A DNA stretch of 64,000 nucleotides, taken from contig CM077666.1 of the NCBI GenBank assembly GCA_039707655.1, positions 399,113,886-399,177,885 of the forward strand, written 5' to 3'. Origin of the DNA: Elymus sibiricus. Its lineage: Eukaryota > Streptophyta > Magnoliopsida > Poales > Poaceae. Every line of letters starts with the position of its first letter. The stretch's first letter is position 1. The position numbers and the translations under genes are program-made. Below, piece by piece: positions 1 to 11,800 of this stretch. The notes beneath the pieces are model-generated. The model saw only the letters and a list, made by a program, of their open reading frames with translations. It was not told the DNA's origin and did no database searches.

Positions 1-262
1 GCAAATTTGCCCCCCTTTCCACGTACTCTCTCATATCCGGACCCCTAAATCCATGCTATCTATGTAATGTAAAAGAAACTACTAGATCATACTACCAAAT
101 AAAGGAACAAATGGACACAGATCATCGATATTCCATACGGACATAAACATCATAGTTCAACCGGACCAAAATGTGTAGTTCAACGCCGGAAAACGGACGG
201 AGATTTGAACTAAACTAATTAAATAGGTAAAAGGAGACGGAAAGGGTGTCGGAATTCACCAC

Positions 263-1025
263 TTCCTCGCTGGTCATTTGCCCTTGCGGAGCGGCTGTAG
301 CCCTCTGTGTAGGCGTTGGTGGCGGCAAGGGGGCTCGTGACGTCGGAGTCGTCGGATGAGGAGTCGATGAAGTCGGCCATCCTCCGTGCGACGCGGTTCT
401 GCTGCTTTGCCAGCCGCCGCCCTCGACGCCTTCTCCTTCACATCACGCTCCGATTGCTCGATGTCTAAGACGGAGCGCCTTGGTGTTCTTTCGACGGAGG
501 CGGCGGCTGTTCTTCTCTGCCATCGTCAACGAGCTGCGGATGAAAACCGCGAGGAGCCGCTCCTCCGCATTCGGCGTCGCCGGCGGGAGGAAGATGTGGT
601 CGCCTTCGACGCTGCTGCCCTCTCCCTAGCCCGCTGCCTCTCGCGGTGGGCGGTGCGATGCTCCGATTCGTCGTCCGTGTTCATGGCGTCGGCAGCACGG
701 GCATGAGCACCCATCGGTGCCCATAAGGAGTAGCCGCCAGAGGGGTAGGAGGGCATCAGTCATGCAAAGCGGAGTGGGCTGAGCGTGCAAAGCTGTGGGT
801 GGTGAGGGACGGGCTGGCGTTGACGTCCGTGATGCGACGCTGTGCGATAGGGGACGAAGTAGAGCCCGAGCTACCGCTTGTGTCTACCCGCGAGCGCTGC
901 AGCACGATGCAGAGGGCCAGCCGCTCGTCGTCGCCAGCATCCGCCTCGCGGATGAGGGCGTCCGAGTCAATAGGACAATCCTTGTTGCTGGATCCGGCGC
1001 CGCTGCCGCTACCGGTGCTCGACAT
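263..1025 (-). pseudogene. Decayed low-complexity coding region, probably transposon-borne
   Basis: On the minus strand an open frame starts at an ATG at 1025 and runs 89 codons. It is rich in Ser and Gly at the start (MSSTGSGSGAGSS) and stops at 756. Further open stretches follow in other frames: an Arg/Ala-rich stretch at 526-756, a short one beginning MAEKNSRRLRRKN at 523, and one beginning MADFIDSSSDDSDV at 380. The third-position GC bias and the Asp/Ser-rich segment look like former coding sequence, but no single frame is intact. The block lies just inside a terminus near 1310-1326 whose reverse complement resembles the start of the element at 1441, so I infer it belonged to a DNA transposon. 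I do not recognise the protein family. Confidence 0.3.
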
Positions 1026-1309
1026 TGGGACAGAGAGGAAAGGGGATGCGACGCAGAGCAGAGTGAAGAGTAAGAGAGTGAAGCTAGGGTTGGATCCGGG
1101 TGGTGATTTTTAGTGAGGGCAGAGTAGGGTCTGTGCGGACCAGTTTGCGCCGGGCTGACATGGCAGACGTGTCCGGGAACGTTCGGGCAGCCCCATATCT
1201 GGGCTGGATATGAGGGGTGGCGTATAAGCACAGTTTGAGAAGGCCAGTTTGATAGGTCAAAAGTGACCGGTCACTGATCGGGCCGTCTGTCCAATTAGTA
1301 TAGGGAATC

Positions 1310-1727
1310 CGGCTGTAGATGTTCTAAGGTAGCAGAAGAACAATCTTGAGCATGATCCACATGGAACTTTTCAAAGAAAAATGTTTTCATTGTGTAATAT
1401 TGTGTTGACATGTCACCACTCACACAATTATGTCATGTTAGAGCATCTACAACCACAGTAGCCAAATCTGACCCGCAAACGTCCGCAGACGCGCCTGGAC
1501 AGTGACCGGACGCGTTCATTTTGAGCCTCCATTTATGCATGCATTTAATCATGTCCCCTATTTTGTTTCCAAATTGTCCGCTCAAGTGCATGTGATTGGT
1601 GCGGATGAAGGGAGAGAAAAGAAAGAATAAAGAAAGAGAAAAAGTGGACCGGGGTGGGCCACATCCTACGTGAAGGGCTACCCGGACATCCTCATATTCT
1701 CGCCATATTTGGTGTGGATGTAAAAAT
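1310..1727. mobile_element. Two facing DNA-transposon termini (GAGCATCTAC-type ends)
   Basis: A right end, ggctgtagatgttct, finishes near 1326. A left end of the same type, gagcatctacaaccac, starts at 1441. About 115 bp of AT-rich sequence separates them. The sequence after 1441 (purine-rich, with CCGCAAACG and GTCCGG motifs) is typical of non-autonomous TIR elements in grasses. No matching partner end or target duplication could be paired with confidence, so the superfamily is left open. Nothing gene-like was seen in 1-262. Confidence 0.35.
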
Positions 1728-2042
1728 TTGCGAATAGCTCAATCATATGAGGAACAAAGTGGAGGATCCAGTTGGGTGACCTTTTTCATTCTCTCCTGTT
1801 CGAGTAGTGATTACTCCCTGGTTGAACTTGCCGCGGGCATCATCGACCCCTACTACGAAAACATGAAGGGTGGTGCCAAGAAAAATCCTGCAGCCTGGCA
1901 CGGTGCCTGGGTGCGGAGACTGGATGAAGCTCACCTCAAGTTTGTGGCCAAGAACGTGTACACATGCTACGAGATGCACAGGCGGATCGTTGACATGAGG
2001 GAGTGCCTCCTTCCTGGAATCGGCGAGGCATCGAGGCACTAG
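1728..2042 (+). pseudogene. C-terminal fragment of a transposon-associated ORF (hypothetical)
   Basis: An open frame of about 104 codons ends in a stop at 2040-2042. Its last two thirds look protein-like: an acidic/aromatic stretch (DPYYENMKGG), then a helical segment (RRLDEAHLKFVAKN) and a basic end. It lies 190-800 bp before a CACTA terminus on the same strand, where CACTA elements often carry an accessory gene. I infer it is the 3' remnant of such a gene. There is no upstream exon or proper start, and the family is not recognised. Confidence 0.3.
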
Positions 2043-2229
2043 CAGAGCAGCGGCGGCAAGCGTCACAAGAAGAAGTAGATGATGATTAGATATGATCGTT
2101 TATCCTAGTTTATTATGCATATAATTGTTTACTTTGGTGTGTGCAAATGTTATGTGTGTAGTCAGTTATGTAATTGGATGTTTAATTTGGTTATGCAATC
2201 ATGTCCTTATAAGTATATATGTTGTTGTT

Positions 2230-2862
2230 CTGTAGACAGAGCATAGATGTTGTGCCGACAGACCAAATCACATCGCCCACGGGCTAAACTAGGGAACCCG
2301 TCGGTGATGATTTCATCAATCGCTGACAATTGTATAGCAGCAAGCGTTTTCCCACAACACACACGGGTTATTAGCAGGAATCGTCTGTGTTGTTATCCGT
2401 CTTCCCACACATTTCTGATTACTGACCTGTTTGCCGCGTATCACACACATCTTGTTAAGTTGAACCGTTTCTGTTGTGTTGAGTAATCGCAAACAGTTCA
2501 TCCGAGTGAACTGCATGCCGTATATCGCACACACCTTGATCTGGCTGACCGTCTCTGTTGTGTTCGGTAATCGCAAACAGTTCATCCGAGTGAATTGTAT
2601 GCAGTATATCGCACACACCTCGATCTGGCTAACCCTTTTTGTTATTCTGGCTCATCGCAAACAATTTGTATGGATCAACTGTATGCCACGTATCGCACAC
2701 GCAGCTCTAATTTGAATCGTGCTTGATATCTCCGCCATCGCACACAGTTCGTCTTATTGGTGATGGTTTTATTACGATACCGTTTGCGATTCATGCATCG
2801 CACACAGTTTGGTCGAGGGGTCTCTAATTCATGTGTCGCGTTAGCAGTCGCCTGCAGTAGTG
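2230..2862 (+). mobile_element. 3' end of a CACTA transposon with subterminal repeats
   Basis: The stretch ends at 2862 in gcctgcagtagtg, whose reverse complement begins CACTACTGCAGGC, the hallmark of CACTA termini. Upstream lie subterminal repeats of about 83 bp beginning atcgcaaacagttcatccg at 2486 and 2570 and atcgcaaacaatttg at 2653. Single atcgcacacag-type motifs continue to the end. Such repeats are usual transposase-binding regions of CACTA elements. No matching left terminus (CACTACTGCAG) was found upstream in the window, so the element is either truncated or starts outside it. Confidence 0.75.
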
Positions 2863-3867
2863 GTGACCCAATGGTTGGCACATGTTTCGGTGTTGGTGGA
2901 TCCGGAGGGGATCATCGGTTTCGGGTGCCGTCATGGTTGGTGTGGCGTTGCTGCGGAGTATGGTGGCTTGCCTACCTATGAGTCGTAGAGGCCCTGGATA
3001 GGTTCTCATCGTTGTCCGCTTCTCTCCCGAGGAGATTCCTCTGCTTTATTACGAGTTTCCAGATTGCTTACCATAAGCCATCAATCCTCACAATATGCAA
3101 ATTAGAAATCACATCAACCACCCACCAAATATACTGTACTAAGGGAATCTCCAAAGCGAGCCCTCAAGGTGCCCGTATATGTCCGGACCACGGTATCCAA
3201 CCGCTTTTGCCATCCAACGGGGTCCCCTAAATGTTCGTGGACCAGTCTGCATGTCCGTTTTTCAGTATATTGGAAGCAAACCTGCCGGGACTTTGCGGGA
3301 GTGTGGACATCCGCTTGTCCAACCAAAAGCAACCACCTGACCCTCTCCTCTCTCTTCCCCTCTCCCTCCCAGCCGCACACCACACACACATGTCCAACCA
3401 AAATCAAGCATAAGTCTGAACATTCCTGATTTAGTGAATTTCCACGTGGGAACATCTGAGCCCTCTCACACAATAACTCCAAGTAACAGGCTTCTCAAAG
3501 TATTTGCATTGATCTTGCAGATCCACATCCAGCCAACTTTCTGAACCTCAGGTGCTAGTGTGACTCAGCCATTTTAGCTATTGTACAGTTCTGGTCCACA
3601 TATATCTCATGCCGTTCTACAAAAGAATGAAGTCCGAGAATATCTTCAAACTAATCATATTGTGAGCATGAAAACAAAAAACCTTTTACAGCGAGTGAAC
3701 CGGACGCAAAATTATTCAATTCCCATTATAAATTATTCAAACAAACTTCACGAAATATTTAGTGTCTGTGCAGTAGAACATACTCCTATATACTTAAAAC
3801 CACGACACTTATTTTGGAACGGGCGAGTGTATCCTACACCTAGTAGATGATGTCACGTAAAGGTAGA
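2863..3867. other. Intergenic stretch 3' of SCPL copy A
   Basis: About 1 kb without a supportable gene. 3140-3430 is pyrimidine-rich with GTCCGGAC and CCGTTTTT motifs and resembles the interior of decayed non-autonomous DNA transposons. 3580-3867 is AT-rich and adjoins the SCPL stop codon, so it should contain the 3' UTR. It matches the corresponding region of copy B near 50620-50741 only in patches. Confidence 0.4.
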
Positions 3868-5268
3868 CTAGAGTGGCTGGTGTAGTACCCAACGGCTGAA
3901 CATGGCGTAGCACCTCTCTGGCTCATACTGAGGCGCCGTGTGCCCGCCTTCCTGCAAACGCCAATCCGCAACAGCAGCTTAAAACCGGGTAATCTACCAA
4001 TGACCACGCGCGCCACATACGCACACAGAAAATGTTCCTACCTTTACGGTCGCGAAGGTCATGTTGTTAGAGTACGCTATGGTGAATCTGCATGCAAACC
4101 CAGGGAAGAGAAAGGAGAGGAATCACTGTCAGCGAGTGAAATAAAAAAGACAGCATGCAACGCAACGAGAAGGAAACGAGGACGAACCCGGCAGACTGGC
4201 CGTCGAGATGCCAGGCCCTCCATTGGTCGACGATGGGGAAGCCGAGCGACCTCACCCATGCCTGCGTCCCCAGGTGCGGCACAATCGCATCGTGGTCGCC
4301 GCTGCCGACACCAATCAAAAAACTCAGTCAGCCAGGTTCCGGCCTTCAGCTGATCAAATATCCCAGTTTCAGTAGCAACTTATTACCACCTGTACACCAG
4401 CGCGCGGTAACCATTGGTGGTGACATTCCGGTGGTACTTGATGCTGCTCCCGATGTCCACGGCGTACGGCAGGTCGCCATTGTGGCACCTCACCCACTCG
4501 TCCACGGTGCCGTCCTTGACCCCCAGGGCGTCTCGGGTGAGCGCGTCGTTGGCCCAGAAATACGACAGGTAAGCCGTGTAGCTCTGAATCCATAGCGTGT
4601 AGGTCAACGGAAGGAACGGCAACACCTGCAATTGTAGAGGTCTATATATGCGTGATATACTGACTTACATAACAGCCAAGTGGTACACGAGGTGGCGGAT
4701 GTTTCACTCGTCTCCCCGTCACGATCACTGCTTCCTCGCTTAGGATCTTCCGACTAGCAGCAGCTGACTTGGCCGTCTTGGTACCTGGTCCAGCGGATGC
4801 AAGATAGCAATTGTCTAACAAAATTTGTGCGGTCATAACTTCGGAGCGTAGCTGCAATTTGAATTGGGAAACAGCACATAACCTTCAGTCAAGTAATAAC
4901 TGGGACTTGGTACACAGCTTGAATGTATTTTGTAGGATATATCTCATTCTTACATTATTGAAAGTGCCCAGAGCTTGGGCACACGGTGTATTTGTAGGTT
5001 TCCTGTAGTCTTCTCCTTGGCAATGCTCCAATATCGTCTTCCAGGAAGAAGAAGAGAGAGAGACATACAGACAGACAAACAAACAGACAGACAGAGAGTA
5101 GCATGCATATCACTCGGAGTGCAGAATTTCTGTGTGCATCATAACGGACAAGATGGGTTTAGTTACCTCATATAATTGATCTGGTATTATACCAACTCCA
5201 TGAGCATATGACACTTTAGAGCTTTCATCAATGATTTCACCCATCGCCGGGTTGCCTACCAAATAGCC
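3868..5268 (-). CDS. Serine carboxypeptidase-like protein, copy A, exons 7-13 (C-terminal half)
   Basis: Seven exons on the minus strand: 5167-5268, 4954-5037, 4669-4851, 4390-4583, 4188-4301, 4042-4087 and 3868-3951 (TAG at 3868-3870). All have GT-AG introns and the same phases as copy B. They encode residues 215-482 of the predicted 482. Visible landmarks are a Cys-containing insertion segment (HCQGEDY), YLSYFWANDALTRDALG, the catalytic Asp motif SGDHDAIVP (about 402-410) and the catalytic His motif GGHTAPQYEP (His459). Likely N-glycosylation sites are RNVT and NNMT. The family comprises secreted or vacuolar peptidases and acyltransferases using glucose esters; sequence alone does not say which. 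The motif reads EGGHTAP where copy B has GAGHTAP. I infer this is the 3' part of a gene whose other exons lie at 29.3 kb and 47.4-48.4 kb. Confidence 0.88.
5060..5098. repeat. Short AGAC/AAAC microsatellite
   Basis: Irregular AGAC, AAAC and AGAG units lie in the SCPL copy A intron between exons 7 and 8. The equivalent intron of copy B carries a CA microsatellite (51983-52008), so this position has been unstable in both copies. Confidence 0.6.
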
Positions 5269-5321
5269 CTGGGAGAGTGAAGAAACTTGCATAAATATGA
5301 CATGCATATGCAACAAACACT

Positions 5322-5556
5322 TTTTTCTACATATGTTTTATCTTAAGTCAAATTTATAAAATTTAATCAAATTATTTTAAAAACATCAACATATAAAATA
5401 CCAAATAAATATAATATAAAATATATTTCATGATGAATCTAATGATACTGATTTGATATTGTGAATAATAATATATATTTTCATAAAATTGGTTACACTT
5501 TTAAAAGGTTGACTTCAGACAAAACTAATATGCCAAGGAAAAAAATGAAGGGAGTA
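5322..5556. mobile_element. Degenerate Stowaway-like MITE
   Basis: AT-rich, with internal motifs typical of grass Stowaway elements (tcttaagtcaaat near the left end, ggttgactt near the right) and a right end gaagggagta. The left end is eroded, so the boundary is approximate. It sits at the start of the expanded intron 6 of SCPL copy A. Confidence 0.5.
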
Positions 5557-5673
5557 ATAATGTATAGACAAATGTGTTGTGTACAACAAAGGACTATTAA
5601 CTTCAGCGACAATTGTAGTTGGTCTACAACACCGCTGCGCTCATTTAGAGCATAATCACAGGAGGACCCGATA

Positions 5674-5927
5674 TATTCCCTCCGTTTCTTTTTTACTTTG
5701 TATATAAGTTTTCTCTTAAGTCAAACTTCATCAAGTTTGACCATGATTGTCGGAAAAAATATCAACATTTACAATATCAAATCAATATCATTAGATGCAT
5801 CATAGAAAACTTTTATATTGTATATCTTCAATATTATACATGTTGATATTTTTTAATAAAAATTTGGTCAAACTTTACGAGTCACTTAAGACAAATTTTA
5901 TATGTGAAGTAAAAAAGAAACGGAGGA
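5674..5927. mobile_element. Stowaway-like MITE
   Basis: The left end attccctccgtttcttttt is inverted at the right end as aaaaaagaaacggagg. Between them is a self-complementary AT-rich interior (gtcaaacttcatcaagtttg, then ggtcaaactttacgagtca). The TIR matches the CTCCCTCCGTT end of grass Stowaway (Tc1/mariner) MITEs. The flanking TA is visible on the left; the right flank is eroded. Confidence 0.7.
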
Positions 5928-6297
5928 AGGCAACAATGGAGTTCTTTTATGTGCACACACATAACATGAAGTACTATCATTCAATTTCGAAATATAACAT
6001 TTAGCGTCCACAACACTCCCTCCCTTTTGGTTTTGTAGGCATATCCCAAAAGACCATAATTTTCAATTTGTAAGGACCTTTTCTTTGAGAATAAGCAAAA
6101 CATTAATTGCGGTCATATTAATTTTGATTCTTATTTTGGGTTTAAATATGGAATCAACCAATGCTTGAAGTAGGGGCGATAATGCATGCTGGACTAACAC
6201 GTGTTCAAACATTTATTATGTTCTCCTTGATCAGGCCTATACCAATGCACAATTGCTTAGATGAGGTTCTAAGTGCATGAAAAAGCTTAGCAACTAA

Positions 6298-6513
6298 GGC
6301 CCTATTTGTTTGGGCTTTTGCAGCTTGTCCACTTTGGCAAAAACGCCATAAAAGCTCCTAAATAGGTGCTTTTGGAGCTTTTATGGCTTTTGGGGCTAAA
6401 TATCCCCAAAAGCCATAAAAGCTTCAAAAGCACCTATTTAGGAGCTTTTATGGTTTTTTGGCCAAAGTGGAAAAGCTGCAAAAGCAAAAGCAAAAGCCCA
6501 AACAAACAGGGCC
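6298..6513. mobile_element. Tourist-like MITE (PIF/Harbinger type)
   Basis: A 216-bp, almost fully palindromic element. It starts ggccctatttgtttgggctt and ends aagcccaaacaaacagggcc, with TAA on both sides (6295-6297 and 6514-6516). The TIR and the 3-bp TAA duplication are the signature of PIF/Harbinger MITEs. It can fold into one long hairpin. 6514-6888 beyond it holds no feature I can support. Confidence 0.85.
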
Positions 6514-6884
6514 TAAATTCTCCAATGCATAGGTGTTGACATCATTTCTTTGTGGGGTCATCAAAGTGCTCTCTTTCCTTCTTAATTTCTTTGCTACGTC
6601 AGCTTTTCACTTATGTGGCATTCTTAGCATATGTACTCTGTGAAGCATTGGAAAGGACCTTATATAGTGATTTTTGAGATACCTAATAAACTGAAAAAGA
6701 GGGAATACCAGTGGAGCCATGCGAAAGATGTGGTCATCCCACAGAATTTATGACAACACATGTAATTTATGACATGTTAAACTTTTTGTTTTATTTTATT
6801 TGTACTTTTTTTTGTTTCTACATAGTTTAAATCTTAAGGGTGAGTTTATATTGTGTGCAATATTTAGAAATCAAATATCTAATC

Positions 6885-6914
6885 CCATGGCAACGCGCGG
6901 GGTATCATCTAGTA
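6885..6914 (+). mobile_element. Helitron-like 3' terminus
   Basis: The motif catggcaacgcgcggggtat followed by catctagt resembles the short GC hairpin plus CTAG end often seen in grass Helitron-like elements. A near copy (cgcagcaacgcgcggagta, then ttgtctagt) occurs at 19597-19625. If the intervening LTR insertions are removed, the two termini are only a few hundred bases apart. 5' ends could not be defined. Confidence 0.4.
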
Positions 6915-6972
6915 TATACATAAGAGAGTGATCCCCGCTACTTCTAATTACCTCAACATGTGCACTTCCACA

Positions 6973-8639
6973 TGATACGTCTCCAACGTATCTATAATTT
7001 ATGAACTATTCATACCATGTTTATTATAGTTTTGTATGATTTTGGTGCACTTTTATATGGCTTTTATATGATTTTTATGGACTAACATATTGACCTAGTG
7101 CCCAGTGCCAGTTGCTGTTTTCTGCTTGTTTTTGGTTTTCCAGAAAATCCATATCAAATGAAGTCCAAATGCAGCGAAACTTTTTGACGATTTTTTCTGG
7201 AAGGGAACAGACCCAGGAAGCTTCGGAGGAGCAGCAGAAGAGCCACAGGGGCCCCACGAGCCACCTGGGCGCGCCCTGGTGCCTCGTGGGCCCCCTGTGG
7301 CCCCTCTTCACGTGATTCCAACGCTGAAAAATCATATATATTTAGAAACCCCCGAAAGTTAACCTAGATGAGTTTTTACGCCGCCGCAAGCCTCTGTACC
7401 AAGGAGATCCCATCTGGAGCCCTTTTCCGGCACCCTGCCGGAGGAGGGAATCATCACCGGAGGCCATCTTCATCATCCCGGCGGTCTCCATGACGAGGAG
7501 GGAATAGTTCACCCTCGGGGCTGAGGGTATCTACTAGTAGCTATGTGTTTGATCTCTCTCTCTCTCTCTCTCTCTCGTGTTCTTAATTTGACACGATCTT
7601 GATGTATCGCGAGCTTTATTAATATAGTTGGATCATATGGTGTTTCTTCCCTCTCTATCCTTATTGTGATGAATCGAATCCCTTTGAGGTTTCGTTATTG
7701 TCGGATTGAATATTTTAGATTTGAGAACACTTGATGTATGTCTTGCATATGAATACCCGTGGTGACAATGAGGTATTATATTGATTCACTTGATATATGT
7801 TTTGGAACTCAACTCGCGGATTCCCGAGGTGACATTGGGGTAATCTATGCATAGGGGTTGATGCACGCTTTCATTATCTTTTCTCCAATAGAAACTTTGG
7901 GGTGCTCCTTAGAGTTCTTTGTGTGGATTGAATATTATGATTATGAAGTTGTTTGATGCATATCGTATAATCAACTCACGGATACTTGTGGTGACATTGG
8001 AGTATCTAGGTGACATTAGAGTTGGTTGATGTGTATCATATGGTGTTATTTTAGTACGAACTCTAAGGCTATTTGTGACTCTTATAGGAATAGCTCAATA
8101 GATCGATCGGAAAGGATAACTTTGAGGTGGTTTCGTACCCTACAAACAATTTCTATCTTATGTTCTCCGCTAATAGGAACTTGAGAGTGATTCTTTATCG
8201 CACGTTGAGGGATTGTTATATGATCCAATTATATTAGCATTGTTGAGAGATTGCACTAGCGAAAGTATGAACCCTAGGCCTTGTTTTTAAGCATTGCAAT
8301 ATCGTTTGTGCTCACTTTTGTTACTTTATACCTTGCTGTTTTTATATTTTCAGATTACAAAAACCTATATCTACTATCCATACTACACTTTTATCACCAT
8401 CTCTTCGCCGAACTAGTGCACCTATACAATTTACCATTGTATTGGGTGTGTTGGGGACACAAGAGATTTCTTGTATTTGGTTGCAAGGTTGTTTGAGAGA
8501 TACCATCTTCAACCTATGCCTCCCACGGATTGATAAACCTTAGGTCATCCACTTGAGGGAAAATTGCTAGTGTCCTACAAAACTCTGCGCTTGGAGGCCC
8601 AACACGAGTCTACAAGAATAAATTGTGTAGTAGACATCA
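6973..8639 (+). mobile_element. Solo LTR (Gypsy-like, TGATACGTCTCC family)
   Basis: The LTR starts TGATACGTCTCCAACGTATC and ends GTAGTAGACATCA, with no internal region and no second LTR. Flanks are ccaca (6968-6972) and tcaca (8640-8644), a 5-bp duplication with one mismatch, consistent with unequal recombination between LTRs some time ago. A CT microsatellite lies near 7553-7577. Reading frames inside are not protein-like. 8640-8845 is unrecognised AT-rich sequence probably continuous with 6915-6972 before this insertion. Confidence 0.8.
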
Positions 8640-8845
8640 TCACATCATCAAAAATTGTTGTAGCCGTTAGATTTACTAACTTGATCCACTATCATCCGTC
8701 GGATCTACGCATGAGAATCCTCTAACATGCAACATGCATTAGTGTGTTTTAAGTGGGTTCTAAATCAAAATTTTCATATAATTGTGACATACAAAACTTT
8801 TCATCTTAAGACTTTTTTTGCTTACGCAGAAATCTCTCACATACT

Positions 8846-11800
8846 TGTAACACCCGTGAGTATTAAGCTACAGTGGTCCACCATGTTAATGCCAAGTCAC
8901 CTTGATTTGCAATGTTGGATCATCATTAGTTTCATATCTCATTTCAAATTCCATTTCAATTTAAAATTTGAAATGTGAGTGAAATTTGAAGTTGCACAAA
9001 AGTTGCTGGAAAAATGTTCATCATTTAGCAAATAAATCAAAACAATTTGCTGTTAAGGAAAACAACATCACCATGTTGCAAAAATGAGCATTAGCATTTA
9101 AAACAGAGCTATTCCAGCAATTTAATATGCAAATTCAATTATGAAAATTCCAATTGGGTTCAAATAATTCCCAAACTATTTGTGGCAGTGCCAAATAATA
9201 CAATATATTTTTGTGGCCAAGTTCCACATTTTTATAAAGTGTTTTGGCAGCCCAAATATTTCCTATCTATCTCTGTTTTTAAAATAAAGAGAAAACAGAA
9301 AGAAAAGAAATGGGCGAGGCCTTACCTGGCACTGGGCCGAGCCGGCCCAGCCCGCGTCCACAGTCTTCTTCACCTGCTCCCGCCGCCGTGTCACGGTGCC
9401 CGTGGCCGCGCCCGCTCGTTCCGGCCGCTGCCCGCCACGGCGATGGAGTGGGTGGGCGAGGGGATAAGGCCGAGCCTGCCCTCGGGCCCCTGGATGCCGC
9501 AGCTCTCTCTCCCTCGCTCTCCATCGCCGCTGCTCTCCTCTCCACCCTCACCAGTGCGCCACCGTCGCCGCGCCGTTGCTACACCGTGGCCACCGTGCCC
9601 TTCTCGCCGCCTTGCCGTGTCAGTCGAGTCCGCCGGCGTCAATTACTTCCTCCACGACCTCTCGCTCGAGCCGGGAGCACCTCCTTCGTCGGGATCGAGT
9701 CGTCGATCACCTCGGAACCACCGTCGATCTCCTCCAACTCCGGCCGCCTCCCTTGCGCTCCCGTTCACCCGAGGGGCCTCCTTGAGCCCGCACGGTGAGC
9801 TCCGCCCCTCCTCCCTCCTCCTGCCGCTCTTCTCCGCGTGTAGTCGCCGTTCCCATCGCACCCGAGCTCGCCGCCGCACGAGCTCGTCGCCGGCGTTGCT
9901 CCGGTGACCTTTTGGTCACGCGGCCGTGCCCTTCGTACTCCCCACATCACGTAGAGCACGGCCACCTCCTTTGTTTGAGCTGCTACCCGCCACATCGCCG
10001 ATTCCGCCCGCACCCGATTTCGGCCACCGCTCCACCTCGTCGCCGGCACCGTTTCCGGCCACCCCCGCTCGAGCCGCTGCCACCATTCGATGCGCCACTT
10101 CGCCAGCGTCCGAACAAGCCCGACCACGCTCGAAATGAGCCACCACAGCCAAATCCCGGCGCCGTCCCGTGCGCTCCGCCGCGTCGAGGCTCGCCAGAGC
10201 CTGTTCCGGCGCTGGCGTCCGACGTGGTGTGGCTGGGGCCCACCTGGGTCACTGTCAGTGTGTCCCTGGGCCCGGTTTGACTGCGTTGACTGCGGTCAAC
10301 ACGCGCACTGTTCCCCCTCTGTCTCTGTCAGGTGGGTCCCGCGTGTCAGCTAGTTAATTACTGCTAATCTACGCCTAATTACTGTTTACGGTTAATTAGT
10401 TAACTCCGTTAGATTAGTTAGGCTCTGAGATAGGGCCCCACCTAGCTAATTAACTCTGTTAGTTAATTTAGTTAAGCCCCTGTGTATGACATCTGGGCCC
10501 CACCTGTCAGTTTGACTGGTCAGCGTGGTCAATGTTGACTGCTGAGTCAGCAGTTGACTGGGCCCATATGTCAGCCTCTGTGGCTACACAGCCACTGGGT
10601 GCAAAAAGGATTTCTGGATTATTTTCGAAATTAATAATTCCAGTGAATTTCAGAAAATAGTTTAAATCTTTGGAATTTCATAGAAAATAAACCGTAACTC
10701 GGATCGAAAAACTGTCTACATCAAAGTTGATCAGAAAAAAGAGACGAATCCGAATATGTGGTCAAAATGCTTGACGATCGCTCCTAACTGTCTGAACATG
10801 GAACCTTCCCCTCCGGTTCAGTATATCGAAATCTACCTAAGCGCCGGGAAAATATCCCAGATATTTTCCCGCTTCGTCTGCGACATGTTGCATTGCATTA
10901 GGACCCCACTAACACTGCATTTTGCCAAGCCATGCATCTGTGTTGCATTATTTGCCTTTATTTATTGTTTCTTCCCCCTCTTCTTATGCGATAGCCCCTG
11001 AGACCGACGCTGCCCTGCAGGACTGCTTCTCCGTCGACGACCCCTCCTTTGCCGCAGAGCAACCAGGCAAGCAACCCCCCTTGACGCATGCCTATATCTC
11101 CTATTCTTTCTCCCTCCTGCTTGCATTAGATTTTGCTTTTGCTTTTGATGGATCCTATTCTGTTGCATAGCCTGTTTATTGTAACTTCTGTTGATACTTT
11201 ACCTGATATCCTAAATTCCTAGTGTTGGTTGGTAATCCATCTGTGGCCCCTCTTCCTTGTCCTAGTTGCCCCGCTTAGTTACCTGTGTCCCGGTCGATGT
11301 GATCGACGGGCTGAGACCAGCACATTACTGCACACCCCCTAAGTTGTTAGGCTCCACAGAGTTATCCTCGAGTGCCGAGGGTGATACCTCTTATCTCACT
11401 CCTGATATGCCTATGTGGGACAGCTAGTCGGTTGTGGGATACGAGGGTGATTCCTCTTCCACCACCTCCGATGAAGCTTCTGTCGTGCAACCCCTCAAGT
11501 GTGAATCCATCGAGGGTGATTCCTCCGGGTTCACCTTGACGGTAGCATCGAGTGGGAATCCATCGAGGGTGATTCCTCGGATTACCCTCTGGGTGTTACG
11601 GAGACACGATTACATTCAACTGCCCCTTTGTACTGTTATTGCGGGACTGAAGGAACAGGTGGTACCACCCCGGTAGAGGTGGACCTGAGTTCCCGACAGT
11701 CTCCTGGGAAGTCGGGTTGACCTGGAGGGTACCCGCGAGATAATCACGAGGCGCGGCCGGGCAGGCAGAGACCGCCCTAGAGAGGGATGGGCCTGACCCT

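Noticed and set aside
3868..5268. Exons 7-13 as an independent, truncated SCPL pseudogene
   Set aside because: No lesion is present. The missing exons 1-6 are all found upstream on the same strand in matching phase, with remnants of the same introns, so one expanded gene is the simpler reading. It cannot be fully excluded without transcripts.
9182..9907. Long open frame of 241 codons (and its counterparts in the second LTR near 15776-16264)
   Set aside because: It lies in a GC/pyrimidine-rich block of a retrotransposon LTR where all six frames are open for long stretches. It is Pro/Arg/Ser-rich, shows no domain and is repeated in the other LTR.
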